A DNA stretch of 37,590 nt. Origin: Akkermansiaceae bacterium (GTDB lineage: Bacteria; Verrucomicrobiota; Verrucomicrobiia; Verrucomicrobiales; Akkermansiaceae). Both the position numbers and the translations under genes were made by a program. The notes below the pieces were generated by a model that was given only the letters and a program-made list of their open reading frames with translations, searched no databases and was not told the origin of the DNA. Below, one piece after another: positions 26,641 to 34,909 of the stretch. The stretch is taken from positions 1 through 37,590 of the forward strand of contig JANXMQ010000139.1 of NCBI GenBank assembly GCA_025354565.1, given 5' to 3'. How positions within the stretch are numbered: the stretch's first letter is position 1; each line of letters begins with the position of its first letter.

Positions 26641-28050
26641 ATGAAACATCTACTTTGTATCCTCTCCCTACTCGCCTTCGCGGGCACATCACTCTTTGCG
26701 GGAACAGCTAAATCCGGCGCACCTAACATTGTCTTCCTGCTCATTGATGATCTCGGGTATGCCGACTGCGGTTTCAATGGTGGGAAGGAAATTCTAACAC
26801 CGAACATCGACAAGCTTGCCCACGACGGCACGATCCTGGATTCGCTCTACGTGCAACCCGTGTGCTCGCCGACGCGCACGGCGCTGATGACCGGGCGCTA
26901 CGCCACGCACACCGGAGTCTATACGGTCGTGCGACCACACGCGACGTGGGGGATGCCGCTTGGTGAACGCACGCTCGCCAATGCGCTAAAGGAAGCGGGC
27001 TACGAAACGGCGATCACGGGCAAGTGGCATCTCGGAGAATTTGAGCGGGCTTATCTACCGACATCCCGTGGATTTGATCACCAGCACGGACACTACTTCG
27101 GGGCGATCGATTATTTCACCCACACTCGCGACGGCTCGCATGACTGGTATCACGACGACAAGGAGTTGAAGGAAGAGGGCTACAGCACGCATCTCATCGC
27201 GCGCGAGGCGTGCCGCTTGATCACGACGAAGGATCAAGGGAAGCCGCTCTTTCTATATGTGCCGTTCAACGGCATTCATGCGCCACATCAGGTGCCTGAT
27301 GAATACCTCAAGCCGTATGCCCAACTCAAAGGCGAACGGCAAAAGCTCGCGGGCATGCTCGCCGCAGTGGACGAGGCCATCGGGCAAATCATTGCAACGC
27401 TCGAAAAATCCGGCCTGCGCGAGAATACACTCGTCATTTTCTCCACGGACAACGGCGGCCCGAAACCCTGCGACAACACTCCGTTGCGAGGCTTCAAAGG
27501 CAGCATCTGGGAAGGCGGAGTGCGTGGATGTGGCTTTGTGAATTGGCCGGGAAAAATTGCTTCCGGCATGCATAACAAGGAGCCGATGCACACGATCGAC
27601 TGGTATCCCACGCTTGTGAATCTCGCGGGCGGATCGCTGGAACAAAAGATGCCGTTAGACGGTAAAGACGTGTGGCCGATGCTGACGCAAGGCGCACCAT
27701 CGCCACACGACACGATCCTTTGCGTGCATTCGCCCACAAGCGCCGCGGTGCGCATGGGTGATTGGAAGCTGATGATGAACGGTGCCGATCAAGATAGCGA
27801 GAACGCCGACGAAGATGCGCCAAAGAAAAAAGTAAAAGGGAACGGCGCGGCGAAGGGCGAAAGTGTGGAACTCTACAACCTCGCCACCGACATCGGCGAA
27901 ACCACAAATCTTGCCGCGAAGGAACCCGAACGTGTCGCGAAAATGCGGGCGAAGCTTGTCGAGATGCTCAAGGGCGCGGTGACACCCGGCCAGGTGAACC
28001 ACGAAGCTGGAGCGTCAAGCGGCCTGAAGAAAGCTAAGGCGAAACCGTAA
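26641..28050 (+). CDS. secreted S1-family sulfatase, arylsulfatase B-like
   Basis: 469 residues from the ATG at 26641 (signal peptide MKHLLCILSLLAFAGTSLFA); the longer frame from 26596 lacks one. Marks: APNIVFLLIDDLGYADCGF, formylglycine motif C75-S-P-T-R with TALMTGRYATHTGVY, AITGKWHLGEF, FDHQHGHYFGAIDYFTHTRD, YVPFNGIHAPHQ, FSTDNGGPKP and IWEGGVRGCGFVNWPG. The segment HTGVY, then the GxxDYFTH and DWYHDD blocks, resembles arylsulfatase B / N-acetylgalactosamine-4-sulfatase-like enzymes, which suggests removal of a 4-sulfate from a sugar; this is a family-level inference. A Lys-rich low-complexity stretch (about 395-410) precedes the C-terminal subdomain. Confidence 0.92.
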   Translation: MKHLLCILSLLAFAGTSLFAGTAKSGAPNIVFLLIDDLGYADCGFNGGKEILTPNIDKLAHDGTILDSLYVQPVCSPTRTALMTGRYATHTGVYTVVRPHATWGMPLGERTLANALKEAGYETAITGKWHLGEFERAYLPTSRGFDHQHGHYFGAIDYFTHTRDGSHDWYHDDKELKEEGYSTHLIAREACRLITTKDQGKPLFLYVPFNGIHAPHQVPDEYLKPYAQLKGERQKLAGMLAAVDEAIGQIIATLEKSGLRENTLVIFSTDNGGPKPCDNTPLRGFKGSIWEGGVRGCGFVNWPGKIASGMHNKEPMHTIDWYPTLVNLAGGSLEQKMPLDGKDVWPMLTQGAPSPHDTILCVHSPTSAAVRMGDWKLMMNGADQDSENADEDAPKKKVKGNGAAKGESVELYNLATDIGETTNLAAKEPERVAKMRAKLVEMLKGAVTPGQVNHEAGASSGLKKAKAKP

Positions 28051-28081
28051 ATTCCACAATCATCCGAGGCCCCGTTCTAAC

Positions 28082-29656
28082 ATGAAATCTCTCCCCACCA
28101 TCACACTGCTGTTCTGTCTCACGACGCTGCGAACGTTGGCCGCCGCGCCGAATATTGTCTTCATCCTTGCGGACGATCTCGGTTATGGTGATGTGAACTG
28201 TTATAACTCCGAGTCCAAGGTGCCCACGCCGCACATGGATCGGCTGGCGCGTGAGGGAATGCGCTTCACCGATGCTCATTCGCCTTCCACGGTCTGCACA
28301 CCAAGCCGTTATAGTTTGCTCACAGGACAGATGGCTTTCCGACTGAACTATCGCGGGGTGTTTGCTGGCACAGGCGGCCCTTGTCTGATCAAGGAGGATC
28401 AACTAACACTGCCGCAGATGCTGCGGAATCAGGGCTATGCGACCGCGATGACGGGTAAGTGGCATGTAGGGCTCACCTTTCTCGATAAGGAGGGAAAACG
28501 TATCACGCAAGGCGGTGTGGAGGGCGTGAAATTAATTGATTACTCACGGCCTATTCCGGATGCTCCCATTCATCGCGGGTTTGATCGGTTCTTCGGCACT
28601 GCTTGCTGTCCGTGCACAGACTTTCTATATGCTTTCATCGATGGCGATCGCATTCCGGTGCCACCAACAGGGATGTTAGACAAGTCGAAGCTGCCCAAGC
28701 ATCCTTATGCATTCGACAATCGCGATGGCATGATCGCACCGGATTTTGATCTTGAGGAGGTAGATATGCTTTTTTTGAAAAAGAGCCAGACCTTGCTTCA
28801 GGATCACATGAAGGAACATCCTGACAAACCGTTCTTCCTCCTGCACTGCACCCAGGCGGTGCATTTACCATCGTTTGCGGCAAAGCAGTTTCAAGGCAGC
28901 ACGAAGGCCGGACCGCATGGGGATTTCATCAATGAACTCGATTACGTCGTCGGCGAGCTGATGCATACGTTAGATAAACTCGGCATTGCGGATAATACGG
29001 TGGTGATGCTGTCCAGCGACAACGGCCCCGAAGTCGAGAGCGTCGTTCGTATGCGGGCCGACTATGGTCACGATGGGGCGCGTCCGTGGCGTGGTGTGAA
29101 ACGCGATCAATGGGAAGGCGGACATCGCGTGCCTTTCATCGTTCGCTGGCCGGGAAAAATCGCGCCGGGCAGCACTTGTGAACAGACCGTCTGCCTGACG
29201 GATGTAATGGCGACGTGTGCGGCGATGACAGGGGCCACGCTTCCCGTTGCGGCGGCGGAAGACAGTTACAATCTCATGCCGATATTGCTAGGGAAAGACC
29301 GCGCTGCCTCTCCGCGCACTTACACGCTGCACCAGACTATCAGCCTCGGACTCGCGATTCGTAAAGGGCCATGGAAATATCTCGATCACCGTGGCTCCGC
29401 CGGCAACAACTATAACTCTGGCGAAATGAAGCCATACGCACTCCCCGAATTGGCACCCGACGCGCCGGGTCAACTGTATAACCTCGACGATGACCCGGGC
29501 GAAAAAAATAACCTCTATTTCAAACACCCGGAAATTGTGAACGAGCTGAAGGCACTGCTGGAAAAGAGCAAGGCCGACGGGCGCAGCACACCAACACCAT
29601 CCGTCCCGTCTGCAAATCCCCCGGATAGCGGTCCTAATTTACCACAACTAAAATAG
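28082..29656 (+). CDS. secreted S1-family sulfatase
   Basis: 524 residues with signal peptide MKSLPTITLLFCLTTLRTLAA. Marks: APNIVFILADDLGYGDVNCY, formylglycine motif C72-T-P-S-R with YSLLTGQMAFR, AMTGKWHVGL, RGFDRFFGTACCPCTDFLYA, HCTQAVHLPSFAAKQF, distal metal site LSSDNGPEVES and QWEGGHRVPFIVRWPG. The Cys-rich CCPC segment near residue 178 is not shared with the neighbouring sulfatases and could form a disulfide or shape the substrate pocket. The C-terminus is a Pro/Ser-rich tail after ADGRSTPTP. It begins 31 bases after the preceding sulfatase, so they are probably in one transcript. A CTAACATG sequence overlaps its start codon. Confidence 0.92.
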   Translation: MKSLPTITLLFCLTTLRTLAAAPNIVFILADDLGYGDVNCYNSESKVPTPHMDRLAREGMRFTDAHSPSTVCTPSRYSLLTGQMAFRLNYRGVFAGTGGPCLIKEDQLTLPQMLRNQGYATAMTGKWHVGLTFLDKEGKRITQGGVEGVKLIDYSRPIPDAPIHRGFDRFFGTACCPCTDFLYAFIDGDRIPVPPTGMLDKSKLPKHPYAFDNRDGMIAPDFDLEEVDMLFLKKSQTLLQDHMKEHPDKPFFLLHCTQAVHLPSFAAKQFQGSTKAGPHGDFINELDYVVGELMHTLDKLGIADNTVVMLSSDNGPEVESVVRMRADYGHDGARPWRGVKRDQWEGGHRVPFIVRWPGKIAPGSTCEQTVCLTDVMATCAAMTGATLPVAAAEDSYNLMPILLGKDRAASPRTYTLHQTISLGLAIRKGPWKYLDHRGSAGNNYNSGEMKPYALPELAPDAPGQLYNLDDDPGEKNNLYFKHPEIVNELKALLEKSKADGRSTPTPSVPSANPPDSGPNLPQLK

Positions 29657-29782
29657 ATTCCTGTCGGAGATGAGCTTGCAATACTGGCTCATTACGCTTG
29701 GGTCGCTTTTGTCGGTTTGTTAAAAAGCTAATCCTCGGCTGGCTTATTCGCCAATCCATCTAACATTTACTTGAAGTCGGCT

Positions 29783-31186
29783 GTGAAACCCATACTAACT
29801 ATTCTTGCCGCCATCATCGGAATTCTCTGCGTCCCCAGCGTCTCTGCGGTCGAAGGCAAACCGAACATCGTCCTCATTTTCATCGACGACATGGGCTACG
29901 CGGACATCGGTCCCTTCGGCAACAAGGACCTGCGCACGCCGCACCTCGATAAGTTCGCCGCCGAGGGCCGGAAGTTCACGAGCTTCTATGCCACGCCGGT
30001 CTGCTCAATGTCGCGCGCCTCATTGATGACCGGTTGCTACAACGTGCGGGTCTCCATTCCCGGCGTGCTCTTCCCAAATTCGAAAATCGGACTGAATCCA
30101 GACGAAATCACACTCGCGGAAATCGTGAAGCCGAAAGGCTACGCCACAATAGCGATTGGCAAATGGCATCTCGGACATCATCAGGAATTTTTGCCGACGA
30201 AACAGGGCTTCGACTCGTATTTCGGCATCCCCTACAGCAACGACATGACGCTCGACACGGTGAACGCGCGCTTCGCCAAGGACTGCGTTTTCCGCGACGG
30301 CATGACGGAGGAAAAGGCACGCAAGGTAGCTCTGAATAACACCGTCCCGCTCGTGCGCGACACGGAGATCGTCGAGTATGCTGCGGATCAGAGCACGCTC
30401 ACCAAACGCTACACCGAGGAGGCTGTGAAGTTCATCCGCGCACACCAAGACGGACCGTTCTTTGTCTATCTGCCACATACAATGATCCATTTTCCGCTCG
30501 CTGCATCGAGCGACTTCAAGGGCAAGAGCACGCAAGGCCTGCTCGGTGACGCCATCGAAGAAATCGACTGGTCCGTCGGCCAGATCATGGCGACGCTTAA
30601 GGAACTCAAACTCGACAACAACACACTCGTCATCTTCACCTCCGACAACGGCCCGGCCGGTCGCGCCGCGCCGCCATTCCGTGGTAACAAGACCACCACC
30701 TGGGAGGGCGGAGTGCGCGAGCCATGCATCATGCGCTGGCCGGGGAAAATACCCGCGGGAACGGCTTGTGAACAAATTGCTGGCAATATCGACATGCTAC
30801 CCACTTTCGCCAAACTAACAGGCGGAGACCTGCCCAAAGACCGCGTGATCGACGGTCGCGACATCACGCCGCTGATGTTCGATGCCCAGCCCGGCCCCGT
30901 GCGCGACACGCAGCTCTACTTTGCTGGCAATAGCACTCTCAGCGCCATCCGTCAGGGCCAGTGGAAACTTTTTCTAACTAAGGATCAGGGCGGTGGCAAA
31001 GGCAAGGCGGTGGCCGACACCGCTGACTTTACACTCTACGATCTCGCCACGGACCTCGGAGAAACCAAAGACCTTTCCGCAGAACATCCCGAGATCGTCG
31101 CTAAGTTGAAATCCGAAGCCACCGAACGCGATGCCGAGATCCACCAACACCAACGCCCCGCTGGCGAACACCGGAAGACCCAATGA
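29783..31186 (+). CDS. secreted S1-family sulfatase with unusual CSMSR motif
   Basis: About 467 residues. There is no ATG; a GTG at 29783 gives the compact signal peptide MKPILTILAAIIGILCVPSVSA, and a TTG at 29771 is the alternative. Marks: KPNIVLIFIDDMGYADIGPF, active-site block PVC74-S-M-S-R with ASLMTGCYNVRVSIPG, AIGKWHLGHH, FDSYFGIPYSNDM, YLPHTMIHFPL, FTSDNGPAGR and TWEGGVREPCIMRWPG. The rest of the catalytic architecture is intact, but the formylglycine motif has Met where Pro (or Ala) is usual. The stop overlaps the next sulfatase start by 4 bases. It is the first gene of a tight three-sulfatase group. Confidence 0.9.
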   Translation: MKPILTILAAIIGILCVPSVSAVEGKPNIVLIFIDDMGYADIGPFGNKDLRTPHLDKFAAEGRKFTSFYATPVCSMSRASLMTGCYNVRVSIPGVLFPNSKIGLNPDEITLAEIVKPKGYATIAIGKWHLGHHQEFLPTKQGFDSYFGIPYSNDMTLDTVNARFAKDCVFRDGMTEEKARKVALNNTVPLVRDTEIVEYAADQSTLTKRYTEEAVKFIRAHQDGPFFVYLPHTMIHFPLAASSDFKGKSTQGLLGDAIEEIDWSVGQIMATLKELKLDNNTLVIFTSDNGPAGRAAPPFRGNKTTTWEGGVREPCIMRWPGKIPAGTACEQIAGNIDMLPTFAKLTGGDLPKDRVIDGRDITPLMFDAQPGPVRDTQLYFAGNSTLSAIRQGQWKLFLTKDQGGGKGKAVADTADFTLYDLATDLGETKDLSAEHPEIVAKLKSEATERDAEIHQHQRPAGEHRKTQ

Positions 31187-32814
31187 AAATGCTATCTATC
31201 AGCCGCACGATCTTAACTGCCTTATTGCTCGCTTCGCTGCCTACTCTGCAAGCAGCCGACAAGCCCGCGACCAAACCTAACATCCTCGTCATCCTTGCCG
31301 ATGATCTCGGCTACGGCGATGTGCAGTGCTACAATCCGCAACGCGGCAAAATCCCCACGCCTAACATCGACCGACTCGCCTCGCAGGGGCTGCGCTTCAC
31401 CGACGCGCACTCGTCGTCGGGCGTGTGTTCGCCATCGCGCTACACCCTGCTAACGGGTCGTTATCACTGGCGCACGCGGCTGCAAAGCGGGATCGTCGGC
31501 GTATTTGGCGCACCATTGATCGCACCGGAACGCATGACCATCGCCAGCCTTGCGAAGCAGCACGGGTATCGCACGGCGGCTGTCGGCAAATGGCATCTCG
31601 GCTGGGATTGGCCGATCGCAGAAGGGCAACGAAAATTTCTCCAAGCCGCAAAGAAACCCGGCAAGGATGATGAAGCAAAGCCTGCGGGCCTCGGATTCAC
31701 CGCCACGCCGGAACATCTGGCCGCATGGCACGAAATTTTTTCCAAACCCATCGGCAGCGGCCCGACCACCCGCGGCTTCGACTCCTACTTCGGCACCGAT
31801 GTGCCTAACTGGCCACCGTATTGTTTCATCGAGAATAATCGCACGCTCGGTATTCCCAGCGAGTTTCTATCAGCACAAAACTTCAGGGGGAATCTAGCCA
31901 GCATGCCCGGCCCTGCGCTGAAGGATTGGAAACTCGAAGGCATCCTGCCCGCGCTCCGCGATCGTGCGGTGACCTACATCACCGATGCCGCGAAGCAGCC
32001 CGAACCCTTCCTACTCTATCTGCCTCTAACATCGCCGCACACCCCACTCGCCGTGACACCAGAATGGCAAGGCAAGAGCAGCCTGAACACCTACGCCGAC
32101 TTCGTGATGGAAACCGATGCCGTCATTGGCCACGTGCTCGATGCGCTTGAGAAAAGCGGTGCCGCCGATCATACGCTCGTTTTTCTAACCAGTGACAACG
32201 GCTGCGCCCCTTACATCGGCGCAACTGATTTGGAAAAAATGGGCCACTATCCCAGCGGCCCCTTGCGCGGTTACAAGTCCGACGCGTGGGAAGGCGGGCA
32301 TCGCATCCCGTTCATCGCGCGCTGGCCCGGCGTCGTTAAACCCGGCAGCACTTGCGATCAGCTTGTGCTGCAAGCCGATTTCCTCGCGACCCTCGCGGAC
32401 ATCCTCGAAGTAAAGCTGCCCGCCACCGCAGGCGAAGACAGCATCAGCATCCTGCCGCTGCTCCATGGCGTGGACAAACCCGTGCGCGAACAATCCGTGA
32501 ACTGCTCTTCGGAAGGCCTGCCCAGTGTGCGCTCCGGTTCGTGGAAACTCATCCTCGGCCCCGGTTCCGGCGGTTGGGGCAAAGGCGGCGATCAAAGCCA
32601 GCCGATCCAACTCTACAACCTCGCCGACGACATCGGCGAAACGAAAAATCTCGCCGCCACGCAACCCGAGCGGGTCGCACAAATGAAAGCACAGCTCGAA
32701 AAATACATCACCGAAGGCCGCAGCACACCGGGCGAGGCGCAAAAGAATGATGTGGAAGTGCGTCGCTTTCCCGCTAACCACCGTGCGGCGAAAAATACCG
32801 GAGACTCCCAATGA
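31183..32814 (+). CDS. secreted S1-family sulfatase, paralogue of the one at 17468
   Basis: 543 residues with signal peptide MKMLSISRTILTALLLASLPTLQAA. Marks: KPNILVILADDLGYGDVQCY, formylglycine motif C82-S-P-S-R with YTLLTGRYHWRTRLQSG, AVGKWHLGWDW, TTRGFDSYFGTDVPNWPPYC, PLTSPHTPLAV, LTSDNGCAPYIG and AWEGGHRIPFIARWPG. Compared with the sulfatase at 17468 it has an extra Lys-rich insertion after KWHLG (about 145-190) but otherwise follows it block by block. It overlaps both neighbours by 4 bases, so translation of the three sulfatases is probably linked. It likely removes a sulfate from the same class of sugar as its paralogue, perhaps in another linkage. Confidence 0.93.
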   Translation: MKMLSISRTILTALLLASLPTLQAADKPATKPNILVILADDLGYGDVQCYNPQRGKIPTPNIDRLASQGLRFTDAHSSSGVCSPSRYTLLTGRYHWRTRLQSGIVGVFGAPLIAPERMTIASLAKQHGYRTAAVGKWHLGWDWPIAEGQRKFLQAAKKPGKDDEAKPAGLGFTATPEHLAAWHEIFSKPIGSGPTTRGFDSYFGTDVPNWPPYCFIENNRTLGIPSEFLSAQNFRGNLASMPGPALKDWKLEGILPALRDRAVTYITDAAKQPEPFLLYLPLTSPHTPLAVTPEWQGKSSLNTYADFVMETDAVIGHVLDALEKSGAADHTLVFLTSDNGCAPYIGATDLEKMGHYPSGPLRGYKSDAWEGGHRIPFIARWPGVVKPGSTCDQLVLQADFLATLADILEVKLPATAGEDSISILPLLHGVDKPVREQSVNCSSEGLPSVRSGSWKLILGPGSGGWGKGGDQSQPIQLYNLADDIGETKNLAATQPERVAQMKAQLEKYITEGRSTPGEAQKNDVEVRRFPANHRAAKNTGDSQ

Positions 32815-34313
32815 AAAAAATATATGTTAGTTTGATCGCTCTAATTGTACCTTTGGCTGTTAGGGCGGCAGAACCGCGCCTAAACATCCTTTTCTTCACC
32901 GCCGACGACATGAACTATGATTCGTCAGGTGTGTGTGGTGGACCGATCAAGGACCTCACGCCGAACATCGACCGAATCGCTGGCGAAGGTTTGCGTTTTC
33001 ACTATGCTTATTCGACAGTCGCCGTTTGCCAACCGGTCCGTGAGATCATGCAGACCGGGCTCTACCCGCACCGCAATGGCGCGATGGGTTTCTTCCCGAT
33101 CAAGCCTGAAGTTCGCACGCTCAACCAACAACTGCACGAAGCCGGTTACTTAATCTCCATGTTCGGCAAGGGCCCGCACCACCAGCCAGCGGAGAAGTTT
33201 TTTGTCGATGTTGCGGATGATAAGATCAGCCGACACCCGTCTCAACTGGCAGAGGCCACGCGGAAATTCCTAAGGATGGCGCGCGAACAAGGCCGCCCGT
33301 TTTTCCATAACGTCAACTGCTACGATCCGCACCGCCCGTTCATCGGCATCAACGGACCCGGTGATCTCGCCGAAGGTGAGCCGCCAAGTCGTTGGATCAA
33401 ATCGGACGAAATCAAGGGGGTCCCGGGTTTCCTCGAAGATCTGCCTGAAGTTCGCAGGGAATTGGCCGGCTACTACACCAACGTCAGGCGTCTCGACGAC
33501 GCCTTGGGCGCGGTGCTCAAGGTTCCCACAGAAGAAGGCTTTGCTGACAATACGATCCTGATGTTTTACGGCGGCGATCACGGCATGTCCTTCCCCTTTG
33601 CCAAGTCTAACGATTATGAAAACAGTTCACGCGGTTCCCTGATCATCCGCTGGCCTGGTGTGGTCAAGCCAGGTGGCGTGGATCACGATCATCTCGTCTC
33701 GACCCTGGATTTCGCGCCCACTCTGCTAGACGCCGCTGGCCTGCCAGCCCTTCCCGACATTGATGGACGGTCATTCCTGCCAGTCCTGAAGGGCGGGAAA
33801 ATGCCGGGTTGGGATCGGGTCTATACCTTCTACAACGCGGCCTTTGGCAATCAGTGGGAGCCGATGCGTTGCATCCGTACCAAGGCGCGATCCTATATCT
33901 GGAACGCGTGGAGCGATGGTAAGAAAAATTATCACGCAGAGAACATGAGCGGACTCACCTGGAAATCCATGCTCGCAGCCGCAGCAACCAGCCCAACCAT
34001 CAAGGACCGCACCGATTTTTACCTCCACCGCGTGCGCGAGGAATTTTACGACATGACCGATGACGACCGTTGTGAGCGAAACAACCTCATCGATGATCCT
34101 GCACGGCATGCGGAAATCGAGGCCTTGCGCCAGGATTTGCTCAAGCTCCTCCGCCGCACCGGCGATCCGCTCGCCGAAGCATTCGCCCAGCGCAACGACC
34201 CGACTGTTGTCGCCGCGGCTCTCCATAAGTTAAGCGAGGAATATGCTCGGGTTCCGAAAGGCAAAGGTGATGAGAATCCCAAAGTAGCCACAGGGAAACC
34301 AGGTGGGGAATGA
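32811..34313 (+). CDS. secreted sulfatase, heparan N-sulfatase-like branch, with CQPVR motif
   Basis: 500 residues with signal peptide MKKIYVSLIALIVPLAVRAA. Marks: RLNILFFTADDMNYDSSGV, active-site block AVC73-Q-P-V-R with EIMQTGLYPHRNG, MFGKGPHH in place of GKWH, NVNCYDPHRPFIG, and distal metal site YGGDHGMSFPFAKSNDYENS with RGSLIIRWPG. The GDHGMSFPFAK block is typical of the sulfamidase/heparan-N-sulfatase-like branch. The core CxPxR is kept but Val takes the place of Ser/Thr. The C-terminal 100 residues are charged and helical, unlike its neighbours. It is the last gene of the three-sulfatase group and ends about 110 bases before a convergent gene. Confidence 0.9.
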   Translation: MKKIYVSLIALIVPLAVRAAEPRLNILFFTADDMNYDSSGVCGGPIKDLTPNIDRIAGEGLRFHYAYSTVAVCQPVREIMQTGLYPHRNGAMGFFPIKPEVRTLNQQLHEAGYLISMFGKGPHHQPAEKFFVDVADDKISRHPSQLAEATRKFLRMAREQGRPFFHNVNCYDPHRPFIGINGPGDLAEGEPPSRWIKSDEIKGVPGFLEDLPEVRRELAGYYTNVRRLDDALGAVLKVPTEEGFADNTILMFYGGDHGMSFPFAKSNDYENSSRGSLIIRWPGVVKPGGVDHDHLVSTLDFAPTLLDAAGLPALPDIDGRSFLPVLKGGKMPGWDRVYTFYNAAFGNQWEPMRCIRTKARSYIWNAWSDGKKNYHAENMSGLTWKSMLAAAATSPTIKDRTDFYLHRVREEFYDMTDDDRCERNNLIDDPARHAEIEALRQDLLKLLRRTGDPLAEAFAQRNDPTVVAAALHKLSEEYARVPKGKGDENPKVATGKPGGE

Positions 34314-34423
34314 CGTTGTCGTCCAATTCTCCCACCGAACGATTTATATCTAAGACATAAACTATCATATATTATGCGGCACCGAACAATTCTGATCGTA
34401 TCACGCAACTTCGGATTTAGTAA

Positions 34424-34909
34424 TCAGTCGCCGAGAAGTCCGATTTCAGCCGCACTGGCAAACGCGTTCCCGTTTAATTCGGACAAGGCCCGCACGAGCA
34501 CGTAACGCCCTGTGGTTTCATCGCACTTGATGGTCTGCGGGGCCTTGGTTTTGGTTAGGGTGGCTTTGGCGGCGGGTGCGCCGAACTTGTCCGCACTTTC
34601 GCTGATGTAGAACTCGATGTCTTTGATCGCGCCATTCCATCCGCCGTCCTGGCGTGCAAGATAGACGAGGCCGCGAATGCGATGCTCGGCACCGAGATCG
34701 ATGACGAGTTCATGCGGAGGTTTGGCGGGATTGTCGCCGAAGCGGGTATGCCACAGGGTATCGGGATTGTCGTCGATGGCATGGGTGGCAAATTTTTCAT
34801 TTGCCGTGTTCTCGCTGCTGACGCGTATGAGTTTCCAATCCTTGTTTGGAATAAGACCTTCGGTGGGCATGACACTTGCACTGGCTTTGCCAGCTTGGCC
34901 GTTACGCAT
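34424..34909 (-). CDS. F5/8 type C (discoidin) domain, detached from the adjacent sulfatase
   Basis: 161 residues on the minus strand. Residues about 22-160 form an F5/8 type C / CBM32-like domain: NKDWKLIRVSSENTANEKFA, then DNPDTLWHTRFG, PPHELVIDLGAEHRIRGLVY and RYVLVRALSELNGNAFASAAE. Such domains bind sugars and often end verrucomicrobial sulfatases. There is no signal peptide. Its ATG at 34909 overlaps the stop of the sulfatase fragment upstream by 8 bases in another frame. The simplest reading is that both frames were one gene, split by a deletion with frameshift; translational coupling as a separate cytoplasmic polypeptide is possible but unlikely to be useful. Confidence 0.65.
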   Translation of the reverse strand: MRNGQAGKASASVMPTEGLIPNKDWKLIRVSSENTANEKFATHAIDDNPDTLWHTRFGDNPAKPPHELVIDLGAEHRIRGLVYLARQDGGWNGAIKDIEFYISESADKFGAPAAKATLTKTKAPQTIKCDETTGRYVLVRALSELNGNAFASAAEIGLLGD

